From: Sulfidibacterium sp964549335
GTDB taxonomy: Bacteria > Bacteroidota > Bacteroidia > Bacteroidales > F082
Reading direction: 5' to 3'
NCBI GenBank assembly: GCA_964549335.1
Contig: CAZJUQ010000020.1
Span: 62,001 to 126,000, forward strand
DNA length: 64,000 bases
Shown: piece after piece, positions 52,718-61,182 of the stretch
How the letters are laid out: each line of letters starts with the position of its first letter
Numbering within the stretch: position 1 is the stretch's first letter
The notes under the pieces: generated by a model
Databases searched by the model: none
Seen by the model: only the letters and a program-made list of their open reading frames with translations
What the model was told of the DNA's origin: nothing
Position numbers and translations under genes: made by a program

Positions 52718-54142
52718 ATGCAAGAAATCGCGTTACAATTTTTTCTTAACGATAAATACAAGGAAATACGTATTCCGGCAAATACTACGGTACTCGAATA
52801 TATACGGAATTTTGCCGGTTTGACGGGTACAAAACTCGGCTGCGGCGAAGGCGATTGCGGCTCGTGTACAATAGTAATGGGTGAACTGAAAGGCGGTAAG
52901 ATGGTTTACAAAGCCGTTAATTCGTGTATTGTGCCGGTTGCAAAAATGCATCATAAACACATAGTTACCGTTGAAGGTTTGTCGGACGGTAAAACATTGC
53001 ATCCCGTTCAGAAGGCAATTTTGGATAATCATGCCACGCAGTGCGGATTTTGTACCCCGGGGATTACAATGTCGTTGTTCGGTTATTTGTCGGCCGGCGG
53101 TGACCACGACGAAGAGGGTGTCCGTTTAGCCCTTGAGGGGAATTTATGCCGTTGCACGGGATATAGATCCGTAAAATCGGCCTCGGCAGTTACTCTGGAT
53201 TATTTTAATGAAAATGATTTTGTGTTTCCCCCCTATTTCGAAGAGGTTAAAAATAGATTGAAAGAATTCAAACGGAATGATGCCCACGGTTTCAACGATG
53301 ACTATTTTATTCCGGAAAACCGCCGCCGGTTGATTGATTACATAAAGCAAAAAGACGGATATAAAATTATCTCGGGAGGTACCGACCTGTTTGTGTTGAG
53401 AAACCTGAAAGATGTTGAATACGGAAAATTGCTGGATATCTCTGACGTTGACGAGTATAAAACCATTGATGTTAAAGAGGATGAAGTTGCAATAGGGGGT
53501 AGTGTTACCTTGTCGGAAATACTCGAAAACGGATACTTGAAAGAGAAAATACCGGTTCTTTCGCAAACCGTAAAGTTGATGGCGTCGAAACAGATAAGGA
53601 ACATTGCCACATTGTCGGGAAACATTGCTAATGCTTCCCCTGTTGCCGATTCGGTACCGGTTTTGTTGTCGGCAGGTGCCGTTTTACACCTTTTGTCGCC
53701 ACATGGCGAAAGAGAGCTCTCTTTAAACGATTTTTACATCTCATATAAAAAGACCGCCTTAAAAGAGGGCGAGATAATAGAAAAAATAGTTATTCCCGTA
53801 AAAGATAAATACCTCTTTTCCTTTGAAAAAAGTTCGAAACGCAAGGCTGTGGATATATCAACGGTTAACTCTGCCGTAGCGGTAAATGTTAAAGACGGCA
53901 TTGTAAACGACATTAAAATTTCGTACGGCGGAATAGCTCCCGTGCCGTGCCGTATCGAGAGCGCCGAACGCTACCTGTCCGGAAAAACATTAAACGTAAA
54001 AAATGTATTGAAAGCGGCGGAAATTGCAGCCGGCAGCGTAAAACCCATAACCGATGTGCGCGGCAGTGAAGTGTACAGAAAAACCCTGGTAAAAAACCAT
54101 CTTGTTAAACATTTTCACAACCTTTTTCCCGAAACTATTTGA
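52718..54142 (+). CDS. xdhA: Xanthine dehydrogenase, fused [2Fe-2S]/FAD subunit
   Basis: 474 residues from ATG 52718. The N-terminal plant-type ferredoxin domain has Cys42, Cys47, Cys50 and Cys70 (GCGEGDCGSC). The second [2Fe-2S] domain has Cys109, Cys112, Cys144 and Cys146 (QCGFCTPG, GNLCRCTGY). Residues about 190-360 bind FAD (ISGGTDLFVLRN, SGNIANASPVADSVP), followed by the CO dehydrogenase flavoprotein C-terminal domain. It passes electrons from the Mo site to FAD and on to NAD or another acceptor. Fused Fe-S/FAD architecture matches the Rhodobacter-type XdhA rather than the three-subunit E. coli form. Confidence 0.93.
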   Translation: MQEIALQFFLNDKYKEIRIPANTTVLEYIRNFAGLTGTKLGCGEGDCGSCTIVMGELKGGKMVYKAVNSCIVPVAKMHHKHIVTVEGLSDGKTLHPVQKAILDNHATQCGFCTPGITMSLFGYLSAGGDHDEEGVRLALEGNLCRCTGYRSVKSASAVTLDYFNENDFVFPPYFEEVKNRLKEFKRNDAHGFNDDYFIPENRRRLIDYIKQKDGYKIISGGTDLFVLRNLKDVEYGKLLDISDVDEYKTIDVKEDEVAIGGSVTLSEILENGYLKEKIPVLSQTVKLMASKQIRNIATLSGNIANASPVADSVPVLLSAGAVLHLLSPHGERELSLNDFYISYKKTALKEGEIIEKIVIPVKDKYLFSFEKSSKRKAVDISTVNSAVAVNVKDGIVNDIKISYGGIAPVPCRIESAERYLSGKTLNVKNVLKAAEIAAGSVKPITDVRGSEVYRKTLVKNHLVKHFHNLFPETI

Positions 54143-54144
54143 TT

Positions 54145-56445
54145 ATGAAAAAACAACCGCACCATATTAACGGAAAACTGCATGTAACAGGACAAACCCG
54201 TTTTATTCTCGACGAAATAAAACCGTCGGGATTGTTATACATGAAAATTCTTTATTCGGTACATGCCAGAGCAAAGATAGTATCGGTAAATACCTTCGAT
54301 GCCCTAAAAACAGAAGGAGTTGTAGGTATATATACGGCTAAGGATGTTCCTGGTAAAAATCAAATAGGAGTGGTAATGCATGACGAACCTTTGCTTCCTT
54401 CAAACGAGGTTTCGTATGTGGGACAGCCGGTTGCAATAGTGGTCGGCGAAAGTCCCCGGGCTTGCAAGAGAGCCGTTGATGCCATAAACGTAACATACGA
54501 GCCCCTGACTCCGGTACTTACCATCGAAGATGCATTGGAAAAAGGCATGGTAATAGGGGAAGAAAACCTATTGAAAAAGGGTAATCCTGAAGCGGTTTGG
54601 GAAAAGTGCCCCAATATTATCGAAGGAGAAGTCAGGGGAGGCGGTCAGGAACATCTGTATTTGGAAACCCAACGCACAAGGGTTGTGCCCGACGAAGACA
54701 ACCACTATTATGTATATGCCGGAACCCAATCGCCGTCCGAAACACAGGAAATTTGTGCCCGGGTGTTAAATCTAAACGCCAAAGACATTACCGTTGAGGT
54801 AAAACGCCTCGGCGGAGCTTTTGGCGGCAAAGAGAGAAGTTCGGTGATATTTTCCGCACTTGCTGCATTAGCATCGTATAAAACCGGCAAACCCGTTGAG
54901 TTTGAGATGAGCCGCCACGACGATATTGCTTATACAGGCAAAAGACACCCTTTTGTAACCAAATACAAAGTGGGATTTGACGATAACGGAAAACTTATTG
55001 CCGGAGATTTTAAAATATATTTGAACGGCGGAGCTTTTACCGATTTGTCGCTTGCAATATTGGAACGTGCCGTGTGGCATATCGACAACGCATACAATTT
55101 TCCCCACATAAAGGTTTGCGGTAAAGCATTGCGTACAAATTTGCCTCCCAATACCGCCTTCAGGGGTTTCGGTGCTCCTCAGGGAATTTTTTCGATAGAA
55201 TACATAATGCAAAGGATTGCCCGTAAAACAGCTATTGACATTTTTGATATACGTTTGACAAATACATACAAGGAAAACGGATTGACTCCATACGGACAAG
55301 AGGTGAAGGAGGTCTGTTTCGACGAGATTTTTTCAGTGCTGAAGAAAAACTCGAATTACCGACAATTGAGAAAAGAGTGTGACGACTTCAACCGTAGCAA
55401 TAAATTTCTGAAAAAGGGCATAGGTTTGGTCCCCGTTAAATTCGGAATATCTTTTACGGCAACATTTTTAAATCAAGCCTCGGCGCTGGTATGGGTATAT
55501 ACCGACGGAACAGTGTCGGTATCGCACGGAGGAATAGAGATGGGACAGGAACTTAATACCAAAATAGCACAGATTGTTGCACGTACTCTCGGTGTTGAGT
55601 TCGATAAAATAAAAATTGAGAGTACAAATGTAAAGCGTGTGGGAAACTCCTCTTCCACGGCGGCATCGAGCGGTACCGATTTGAACGGAAATGCAGCAAA
55701 ACTTGCAGCCGCCGAAATAAAATCAAGACTCGTTTCCGTGGCGGCACAAATGCTGGGAACGGACATAGAGGATAATATTGTTTTTGAAAACGGATTGGTG
55801 TTCGATAAAAGCGGTACCGGTGCAAAGCTGAAATTTGCCGATGTTGTGAAAAAAGCATACATGGACAGAATTAACCTCGGTGCCCAGGCGTTTTATAAAA
55901 CACCGGGTATCCATTTCGATACAAAAAAGAGAAACGGCAAACCCTTTTACTATTTTGTTTTCGGAGCGGCGTTGTCGCAAGTGGAGATAGATACTTTGAC
56001 CGGTGCCACAAAGGTTGAAAAGGTCTTTATAGTTCACGAAAACGGACAATCGGTAAATTTGGAAGTGGATTTGGGACAAATAGAAGGGGCATATATCCAG
56101 AGTATGGGATGGGTAACCATGGAAGAGGTTGTTGTTAACGGAAAAGGTGAAAACCTGTCAAATACCACCTCCACATATAAAATTCCCACATACGACGACA
56201 TACCCGGTACCTTCGAAGTGGAAATTTTGAGCCGCGACAGAAAATTCTCTTCCGTTTTCGGAAGCAAAGGTATAGGCGAACCCCCGTTTATATATGGAAT
56301 ATCGGCATTTTTGGCAATAAAAGATGCCGTTGAGAGTGTGGGAAATCATAAATTTGAAGTGGAACTGCAATCGCCGGCAACACCCGAAAGGGTTTTGAAT
56401 GCCGTGGAAAAAATAAAGCATTATGCCGATGACGGAGATATATGA
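54145..56445 (+). CDS. xdhB: Xanthine dehydrogenase, molybdopterin-binding subunit
   Basis: 766 residues from ATG 54145, 2 nt after the previous stop. Residues known to matter in bovine enzyme are conserved: Glu230 in FGGKE (bovine Glu802), Arg308 in LERAV (Arg880), Phe342 in FRGFGAPQ (Phe914) and the base Glu712 in GIGEPP (Glu1261). GGGQEHLYLE and GGIEMGQELNTK bind the Mo cofactor. This argues for real xanthine/hypoxanthine oxidation to urate rather than another substrate of the family. The next gene, xdhC, overlaps its end by 23 nt. Confidence 0.94.
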   Translation: MKKQPHHINGKLHVTGQTRFILDEIKPSGLLYMKILYSVHARAKIVSVNTFDALKTEGVVGIYTAKDVPGKNQIGVVMHDEPLLPSNEVSYVGQPVAIVVGESPRACKRAVDAINVTYEPLTPVLTIEDALEKGMVIGEENLLKKGNPEAVWEKCPNIIEGEVRGGGQEHLYLETQRTRVVPDEDNHYYVYAGTQSPSETQEICARVLNLNAKDITVEVKRLGGAFGGKERSSVIFSALAALASYKTGKPVEFEMSRHDDIAYTGKRHPFVTKYKVGFDDNGKLIAGDFKIYLNGGAFTDLSLAILERAVWHIDNAYNFPHIKVCGKALRTNLPPNTAFRGFGAPQGIFSIEYIMQRIARKTAIDIFDIRLTNTYKENGLTPYGQEVKEVCFDEIFSVLKKNSNYRQLRKECDDFNRSNKFLKKGIGLVPVKFGISFTATFLNQASALVWVYTDGTVSVSHGGIEMGQELNTKIAQIVARTLGVEFDKIKIESTNVKRVGNSSSTAASSGTDLNGNAAKLAAAEIKSRLVSVAAQMLGTDIEDNIVFENGLVFDKSGTGAKLKFADVVKKAYMDRINLGAQAFYKTPGIHFDTKKRNGKPFYYFVFGAALSQVEIDTLTGATKVEKVFIVHENGQSVNLEVDLGQIEGAYIQSMGWVTMEEVVVNGKGENLSNTTSTYKIPTYDDIPGTFEVEILSRDRKFSSVFGSKGIGEPPFIYGISAFLAIKDAVESVGNHKFEVELQSPATPERVLNAVEKIKHYADDGDI

Positions 56446-57181
56446 CAAAATACGAAATGCCGTGGAAACAGGTAAAACGGCATATGTTATTACGGTAATA
56501 AAAATTTTCGGCAGTACACCCAGCCGCTTGGGTGCCAAAATGTTAATTGATGAGGACGGATATTCGGACGGGACAATAGGGGGGGGCAATCTCGAACAAA
56601 TGGTTATTAAAAAAGTGCTCAAACTGAAACCCGACACGTTGCAGGTATGGGAAATAGACCTCGACAGCGAAGCGAAAATGGCATGCGGTGGCAGGGTGGT
56701 TCTGATTGTCGAGCCGCTTTTTTCAAAAGATAAACTTTACATAATTGGTGGAGGGCATTGCGCAGTTCAACTGTCGGAATTGGCGGCAAAAGGAGGTTTT
56801 AACGTAACGGTTATCGACAACAGGGAAGAGTGGGCTAATAACAAAAAGCACCCCTTTGCCAAAAATATTGTAGCTCCGTACGACTCGGTTGAAAATCATA
56901 TTACCTTCGGGAAAGATACATATATCGTTATTATGACACACCGGCACAGATACGATATGGATGTTGTTGAAAAGTTGTTGGATAAAGAGTATGCATATCT
57001 CGGGATGATAGGCAGCAAAAGCAAAGTGGCGAAGACAGCGGAAAATTTAAGAAGGAAAAATTTCCCCGAAGCGTTAATAAAAAAGATATATGCCCCCATA
57101 GGTTTACAAATAAATTCCGATACTCCGTTCGAAATAGCCGTCTCCATTATGGCACAATTAATTGCCGTAAAAAACAAATAG
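56423..57181 (+). CDS. xdhC: XdhC/CoxI-family Mo-cofactor maturation protein
   Basis: 252 residues. The N-terminal XdhC domain (GSTPSRLGAKMLI, GTIGGGNLEQ, ACGGRVVLIVEP) is followed by a Rossmann domain (LYIIGGGHCAVQLSELAAKGGFNVTVIDNRE) and MTHRHRYDMDV and GMIGSKSK motifs. XdhC binds the Mo cofactor and helps install the terminal sulfido ligand needed by xanthine dehydrogenase. ATG 56423 or 56429 are both possible; either overlaps xdhB, so coupling is likely. Confidence 0.93.
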   Translation: MPMTEIYDKIRNAVETGKTAYVITVIKIFGSTPSRLGAKMLIDEDGYSDGTIGGGNLEQMVIKKVLKLKPDTLQVWEIDLDSEAKMACGGRVVLIVEPLFSKDKLYIIGGGHCAVQLSELAAKGGFNVTVIDNREEWANNKKHPFAKNIVAPYDSVENHITFGKDTYIVIMTHRHRYDMDVVEKLLDKEYAYLGMIGSKSKVAKTAENLRRKNFPEALIKKIYAPIGLQINSDTPFEIAVSIMAQLIAVKNK

Positions 57182-57249
57182 CGTTATTGTAATTTTTCAT
57201 GTGGAAATCAGAGGCTGATAAATATGGTAAGCATTGATAACGCCTGATG

Positions 57250-57921
57250 TTAGTCGCTCTTGTTGAGTATCTCTTTGCTTTTTTGTTCGCCGAACATATA
57301 GACCAGTCTCAGTGAAATGAGATTATTATACTGTTGGCGGGTAAACTTGGTATTTGTGTCGCAGTTTGTAAATTCGCGTTCACGCAAAGGCATCAGACTG
57401 TACGAATACCGTACGTTGAACTTTAAAGGGCCTTTTATTTTAATCCGTACTTCTCCTATTATGTTGAAATCGTTAATTTTATACACGCCGTTTTTAACGG
57501 TTGTCGGGGTTTTAATGCCGTTTTCCCATTCCGATGCTCCCACTAACCTGCCCCACGAGAAACCCGCTCCGGCTGTAATAAAATCCTTGTCGGTATAATG
57601 TATTAACACGGGCACCTCGGCATAATTGAGCCGCAGTTTGTATTTGTAAGTGCAAATAGTGTCGTAAACTTTTGAATTTTGTCTTGCCCCCTTTTGGTTA
57701 TAAAGTATTTCAATTGAGACATCCCAATTTTTTCCGAAAGGTATCATGGCGCCTGTTCCTATGTTGAGGCCGAATTTTTTAAAACCGTAAAACATATCGC
57801 CGTCCACTTGCGACAGGTTGAAACCGGCTATTGCTTCGCCTTTAATAATTTGCGCCGGTAATCTTTGCGATAATGATATGAAAATTAAAACCGGTATTAA
57901 AAATGCTGCTTTTTTTATCAT
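57250..57921 (-). CDS. Outer-membrane beta-barrel (porin-family/PorT-like) protein
   Basis: 223 residues with a signal peptide (MIKKAAFLIPVLIFISL...LPAQ, cleavage near 24). The mature part alternates amphipathic strands: GEAIAGFNLSQVDGD, KFGLNIGTGAMIPFG, WDVSIEILYNQKGAR, YAEVPVLIHYTD, and FNVRYSYSLMPLRER. These resemble the PorT-like barrel proteins abundant in this phylum. The function is unknown. It is a single gene between the xdh operon and cdaA. Confidence 0.78.
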   Translation of the reverse strand: MIKKAAFLIPVLIFISLSQRLPAQIIKGEAIAGFNLSQVDGDMFYGFKKFGLNIGTGAMIPFGKNWDVSIEILYNQKGARQNSKVYDTICTYKYKLRLNYAEVPVLIHYTDKDFITAGAGFSWGRLVGASEWENGIKTPTTVKNGVYKINDFNIIGEVRIKIKGPLKFNVRYSYSLMPLREREFTNCDTNTKFTRQQYNNLISLRLVYMFGEQKSKEILNKSD

Positions 57922-57996
57922 AACCTCCGTTTGAAATGCAACGCAAATATCCGAAAATAATTGTTGATACGGAATTTGAGAATGGAAAAATAGGTA

Positions 57997-58797
57997 TTAA
58001 TTTTTTTGATTTTCGCCCGACAGTCCCAGCTCCAAAACCAATTTTTGTTGCAGAGTGGCGGGTTGGATGCCGTAACGAATTTCTCCTCTTACACTGAACG
58101 ATATTTTTCCTGTTTCTTCCGAAACCACTATTGCAATGGCATCGGATATTTCGGTAATACCTATTGCAGCCCTGTGGCGCAAACCTGCGTGGTGACTAAC
58201 TTTCTTTTTTGTAATGGGAAGAATGCACCCTGCCGCCTTGATTTTGTTTCCTGTAATTATCATCGCGCCGTCGTGCAGCGGACTGTTTTTGAAGAATATG
58301 TTTTCTATCAATGTTGCATTTATATCGCTGTTTATCAGCTCGCCTGTCTGTACATATTGCAAAAGTTCGTTTTCGCGTGTTATTACTATCAGTGCACCCT
58401 GTTTTATCTCGCTCATACGCTGGCAGGCTTTTACTATGGGGTCTATATCAAGGTCTATTTTATAACGGAAAAATTTATTTAAACTTTTAAACTTTACATT
58501 GTATTTTGCCAAAAAACCGGGGTTTCCCAATTCCAAAAGAAATTGGCGTATCTCGGGTTGAAATATTACTATCAATGCAATAATCCCTACGCTGAAAAAT
58601 GCACCGAGAATATCCGAAAGCATCTCCATTTTCAGCGCAAAAGTTATTTTCCATAAAACGAAAACCGCTATAACACCCAACAAAATATTTACGGCGGCAG
58701 TGCCTTTTAGTAGTTTGTAAAAAGTAAAAAGCAACACTCCCACCAAAAAAATATCCACCAGGTCGAGAATACGTATGTGTATAAACAGTAAATCCAA
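57997..58797 (-). CDS. cdaA: Membrane diadenylate cyclase (c-di-AMP synthase)
   Basis: 266 residues from a TTG at 58797, or 286 from an ATG at 58857. Three N-terminal TMs (within the first 90 residues) begin with IRILDLVDIFLVG as in CdaA. The DAC domain has both catalytic motifs, SPLHDGAMII (DGA) and GLRHRAAIG (RHR). It joins two ATP into c-di-AMP, controlling osmolyte and cell-wall balance. The TTG start is preferred because a TATCTTTG promoter box at 58815-58822 would remove the upstream ATG from the mRNA and because family members have only a few residues before the IRxLDxxD segment. Confidence 0.9.
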   Translation of the reverse strand: MDLLFIHIRILDLVDIFLVGVLLFTFYKLLKGTAAVNILLGVIAVFVLWKITFALKMEMLSDILGAFFSVGIIALIVIFQPEIRQFLLELGNPGFLAKYNVKFKSLNKFFRYKIDLDIDPIVKACQRMSEIKQGALIVITRENELLQYVQTGELINSDINATLIENIFFKNSPLHDGAMIITGNKIKAAGCILPITKKKVSHHAGLRHRAAIGITEISDAIAIVVSEETGKISFSVRGEIRYGIQPATLQQKLVLELGLSGENQKN

Positions 58798-58814
58798 TTT
58801 ATTCAAAATTTTTT

Positions 58815-58822
58815 CAAAGATA
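58815..58822 (-). promoter_or_regulatory. TAnnTTTG -7 box upstream of cdaA TTG start
   Basis: The minus strand reads TATCTTTG, 17 nt before the TTG at 58797, and lies downstream of the alternative ATG. Confidence 0.45.
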
Positions 58823-58865
58823 ATAAAACATTTCCATGTATAATACCAACAATTCATAACCTGTT

Positions 58866-59259
58866 TTTTTCAATGGTTGGAGTAATGACTCTTGCAGAAT
58901 TTATTTGCCGGATATTCGGGAATCCCAAACCGCTGACGGACATAAATGTCATAGTATGTCGAAAACTGATTTATATGTTTGCGGAGGTATCGACAAAACC
59001 CGGTATGGTGGGAGTGCTTTGATAATTTCGCCGAATCCCGCCCACGGTATTATCAACGTCGAACTCAAAAACGAAATTTTTATTTCGCCCGTGTACAGCA
59101 TGTATAACAGCAGCGGGCAGCAATTGTTTAGCGGAAAAGCACCCTTGCAAAAAGAGTTTTCCGTTGACATAAAAGGGCTGAAGAGGTATGTCACTAATGG
59201 TTGTCGGTTCTGCCGACAATAAAAAATACAATGCGAAATTCTTGGTTAAATATGGCTAA
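58866..59259 (+). pseudogene. Frameshifted remnant of a T9SS type A sorting domain protein
   Basis: The frame from about 58866 encodes a run ending in ALIISPNPAHGIINVEL...SMYNSSGQQLFSGKAPLQ, the front of a type IX C-terminal sorting domain, then stops at 59220. The next frame continues the same domain, GMSLMVVGSADNKKYNAKF and then LVKYG, to a stop at 59257-59259. A one-base shift near 59185 splits the domain. No secreted passenger is left upstream; about 45 poorly conserved residues precede it. This is the tail of a decayed surface protein gene. Confidence 0.7.
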
Positions 59260-59273
59260 TTGTTCTATTTTTG
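59242..59273 (+). promoter_or_regulatory. Full promoter TTG-N21-TATTTTTG abutting the TPR-LuxR gene
   Basis: TTG at 59242-59244 and TATTTTTG at 59266-59273 have near-ideal spacing. The box ends 4 nt before the ATG at 59278, and by the rnpB ruler transcription would start at the A of the ATG. It overlaps the end of the decayed T9SS gene. Confidence 0.6.
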
Positions 59274-59277
59274 TAAA

Positions 59278-61002
59278 ATGAAAAAGAGGTTACTCGTTAT
59301 ATTTTTTATTCAAAATTTTTTTTGGCAACCTTTATTTCCCCAGACAATAACAAAAATCGACAGTTTAAAGTTGATTCTTGAAATTTCGGACAACACCGGA
59401 GAAAAAATATCCGTTTTGTTGGAACTTGCTTCCGAATTGAAAAATTCGAAACCGCAAAAGGCATTGTTATATGCAGGTAAAGCCCGTGAGTTAGCAATGA
59501 AAAACGGCGATGACGCAAAAATCGTACAGTCGTATATTGCTTTGGCACAGATATTTTGGAATATATCCGATTTTAAAAAAGCAATGAAATACGCCGAAAA
59601 AGCCAAAACAAAAGCCTCGGACTTGGATATGGATAAAGAGTTGGCACTATCGCTGCGTATTATGGGAATGATATATGCCGAATTGAGCAACTACGACAAG
59701 AGTTCGGAGTGCTTTTTTGAGGCTTTGAAAATTTTCGAAACTCTGGAAGACAAAGAGGGAATCTCCCAATTGCTCGGCGACATAGGCTCTGTAAACTATT
59801 CGCAAGAGAATTTCGATAAAGCTTTGAAATACTATTTTGAGTCGCTCAATATGGCAAAAAACATAAACTTTAAAGAGGGCATTGCGCGTGGTCTGAACAA
59901 TATTGCAGCAGTTTTCGAAACCATGAAAAGGTACCGCAAAGCTGCCGAATATTTCAAAAAAGCCGTACAAATAAATCACAACCTCGGCAACAAAAGAAAC
60001 GAAGGAATAAACCTGATGAATCTCGGTAATATTAATTACAAACTGGGAAAAAACGACTCTGCCCTGCTCTTTTTTAATAAAGCCTTGGAACTTTTCAATA
60101 GAATAGACAATAAATTCATGTCGGCAAACTGCAAAATAAATCTGGCAAAATATTTTCTTAACATTAACGATTACTCCAAAAGTCTCGACTATGCATTTAA
60201 GGCTTTAAACGAAGGTGAAAAATACGGTTTTAAGAAAATAATACGTGATGCCGCCCAAATTATACAAATGATATATGTTGAAGAGGGGGATAAAGAAAAA
60301 GCCTACGATTACCTTGCTCTGCAATACAAAATGAACGATACCCTTATGCTTATGGATAACAAGGCAAAACTTGCCAAACTCGAATTGCAATACAATTTCG
60401 AAAAAGAGGAGGAGGCTAACCGCATGTTGCAACGTAAACACAACCGTTTGGTATTTACTCTTATTTCGGGGCTGCTTGTTTTTTTGGTTATCATCATACT
60501 CGTATTGGTAAAAATTAAACAACGTGCCAAAAAAGCTTTGAGCGAACAGCAAAGATTGAAAAATGAACTTGAGTTGAAAAACAAAGAACTTACAACCGAC
60601 GTCATGGCAATGATGAAAAAGAACGATATGCTAATCTCGGTTTCCGATAAATTGTCGAACATAAAAAACAGCATTAACGACGAACATATTAAAAACGAAC
60701 TGGACAAAATATCGAAAAATATTTTGAAAACCGTAGATAAAGAGGTTTTCAAAGAGTTTGAATTCCGTTTCAAACAGGTTCATAACGATTTTTTTGAAAA
60801 ACTACTGAAAAAATATCCCGGACTCACTCCCAACGAATTAAGATTGTGCGCTTTCTTAAAATTGAATATGTCGTCGAAACAAATTTCGGAAATAACACGC
60901 CAACGCATTAGCACCATCGAAACGGCAAGATACCGGCTGAGAAAAAAATTGGGAATAAATAACTCGCAAACCAACCTGGTAGTCTTTCTTTCTCAATTAT
61001 AA
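59278..61002 (+). CDS. Membrane-anchored TPR protein with C-terminal LuxR-type HTH
   Basis: 574 residues from ATG 59278. A signal-like hydrophobic N-terminus (about 4-18) precedes seven or so TPR units (about 45-375, e.g. ALKYYFESLNMAKNINFKEG, GINLMNLGNINYKLGKND). A TM helix (about 395-415, LVFTLISGLLVFLVIIILVLV), a coiled coil and a C-terminal HTH follow: LTPNELRLCAFLKLNMSSKQIS-type segment with ETARYRLRKKLG, the GerE/LuxR recognition helix pattern. The TPRs lie outside the cytoplasm and the HTH inside, so this is a candidate one-component transmembrane transcription regulator. Tandem repeats follow 52 nt after the stop, ahead of a T9SS protein gene. Confidence 0.85.
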   Translation: MKKRLLVIFFIQNFFWQPLFPQTITKIDSLKLILEISDNTGEKISVLLELASELKNSKPQKALLYAGKARELAMKNGDDAKIVQSYIALAQIFWNISDFKKAMKYAEKAKTKASDLDMDKELALSLRIMGMIYAELSNYDKSSECFFEALKIFETLEDKEGISQLLGDIGSVNYSQENFDKALKYYFESLNMAKNINFKEGIARGLNNIAAVFETMKRYRKAAEYFKKAVQINHNLGNKRNEGINLMNLGNINYKLGKNDSALLFFNKALELFNRIDNKFMSANCKINLAKYFLNINDYSKSLDYAFKALNEGEKYGFKKIIRDAAQIIQMIYVEEGDKEKAYDYLALQYKMNDTLMLMDNKAKLAKLELQYNFEKEEEANRMLQRKHNRLVFTLISGLLVFLVIIILVLVKIKQRAKKALSEQQRLKNELELKNKELTTDVMAMMKKNDMLISVSDKLSNIKNSINDEHIKNELDKISKNILKTVDKEVFKEFEFRFKQVHNDFFEKLLKKYPGLTPNELRLCAFLKLNMSSKQISEITRQRISTIETARYRLRKKLGINNSQTNLVVFLSQL

Positions 61003-61053
61003 TATAGTTACTTTTTGTAAAAAATACCGTTTTTACCCCACTGCTCCCTGAAA

Positions 61054-61073
61054 TGTACAGGTATTGTACAGGT
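61054..61073 (+). repeat. Tandem direct repeat TGTACAGGT x2, candidate regulator site
   Basis: TGTACAGGT occurs at 61054-61062 and again at 61065-61073, an 11-nt period that places both copies on one DNA face. The pair lies 40 nt upstream of the -33 element of the next gene's promoter, where activator sites are common. Confidence 0.5.
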
Positions 61074-61112
61074 GTATTTCAATATTTTACTGTTTTTGTC
61101 TATGTGATAAAA

Positions 61113-61143
61113 TTGCTTTGGGGAGTCCTATCGATTAGTTTTG
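61113..61143 (+). promoter_or_regulatory. Full promoter TTG-N20-TAGTTTTG
   Basis: TTG at 61113-61115 and TAGTTTTG at 61136-61143 have textbook Bacteroidetes spacing. The box contains the in-frame TTG at 61141, so translation starts at ATG 61183. Confidence 0.65.
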
Positions 61144-61182
61144 CGTAAAATATTTTTATTAACGGTTAAAAAAATTAAGGCT

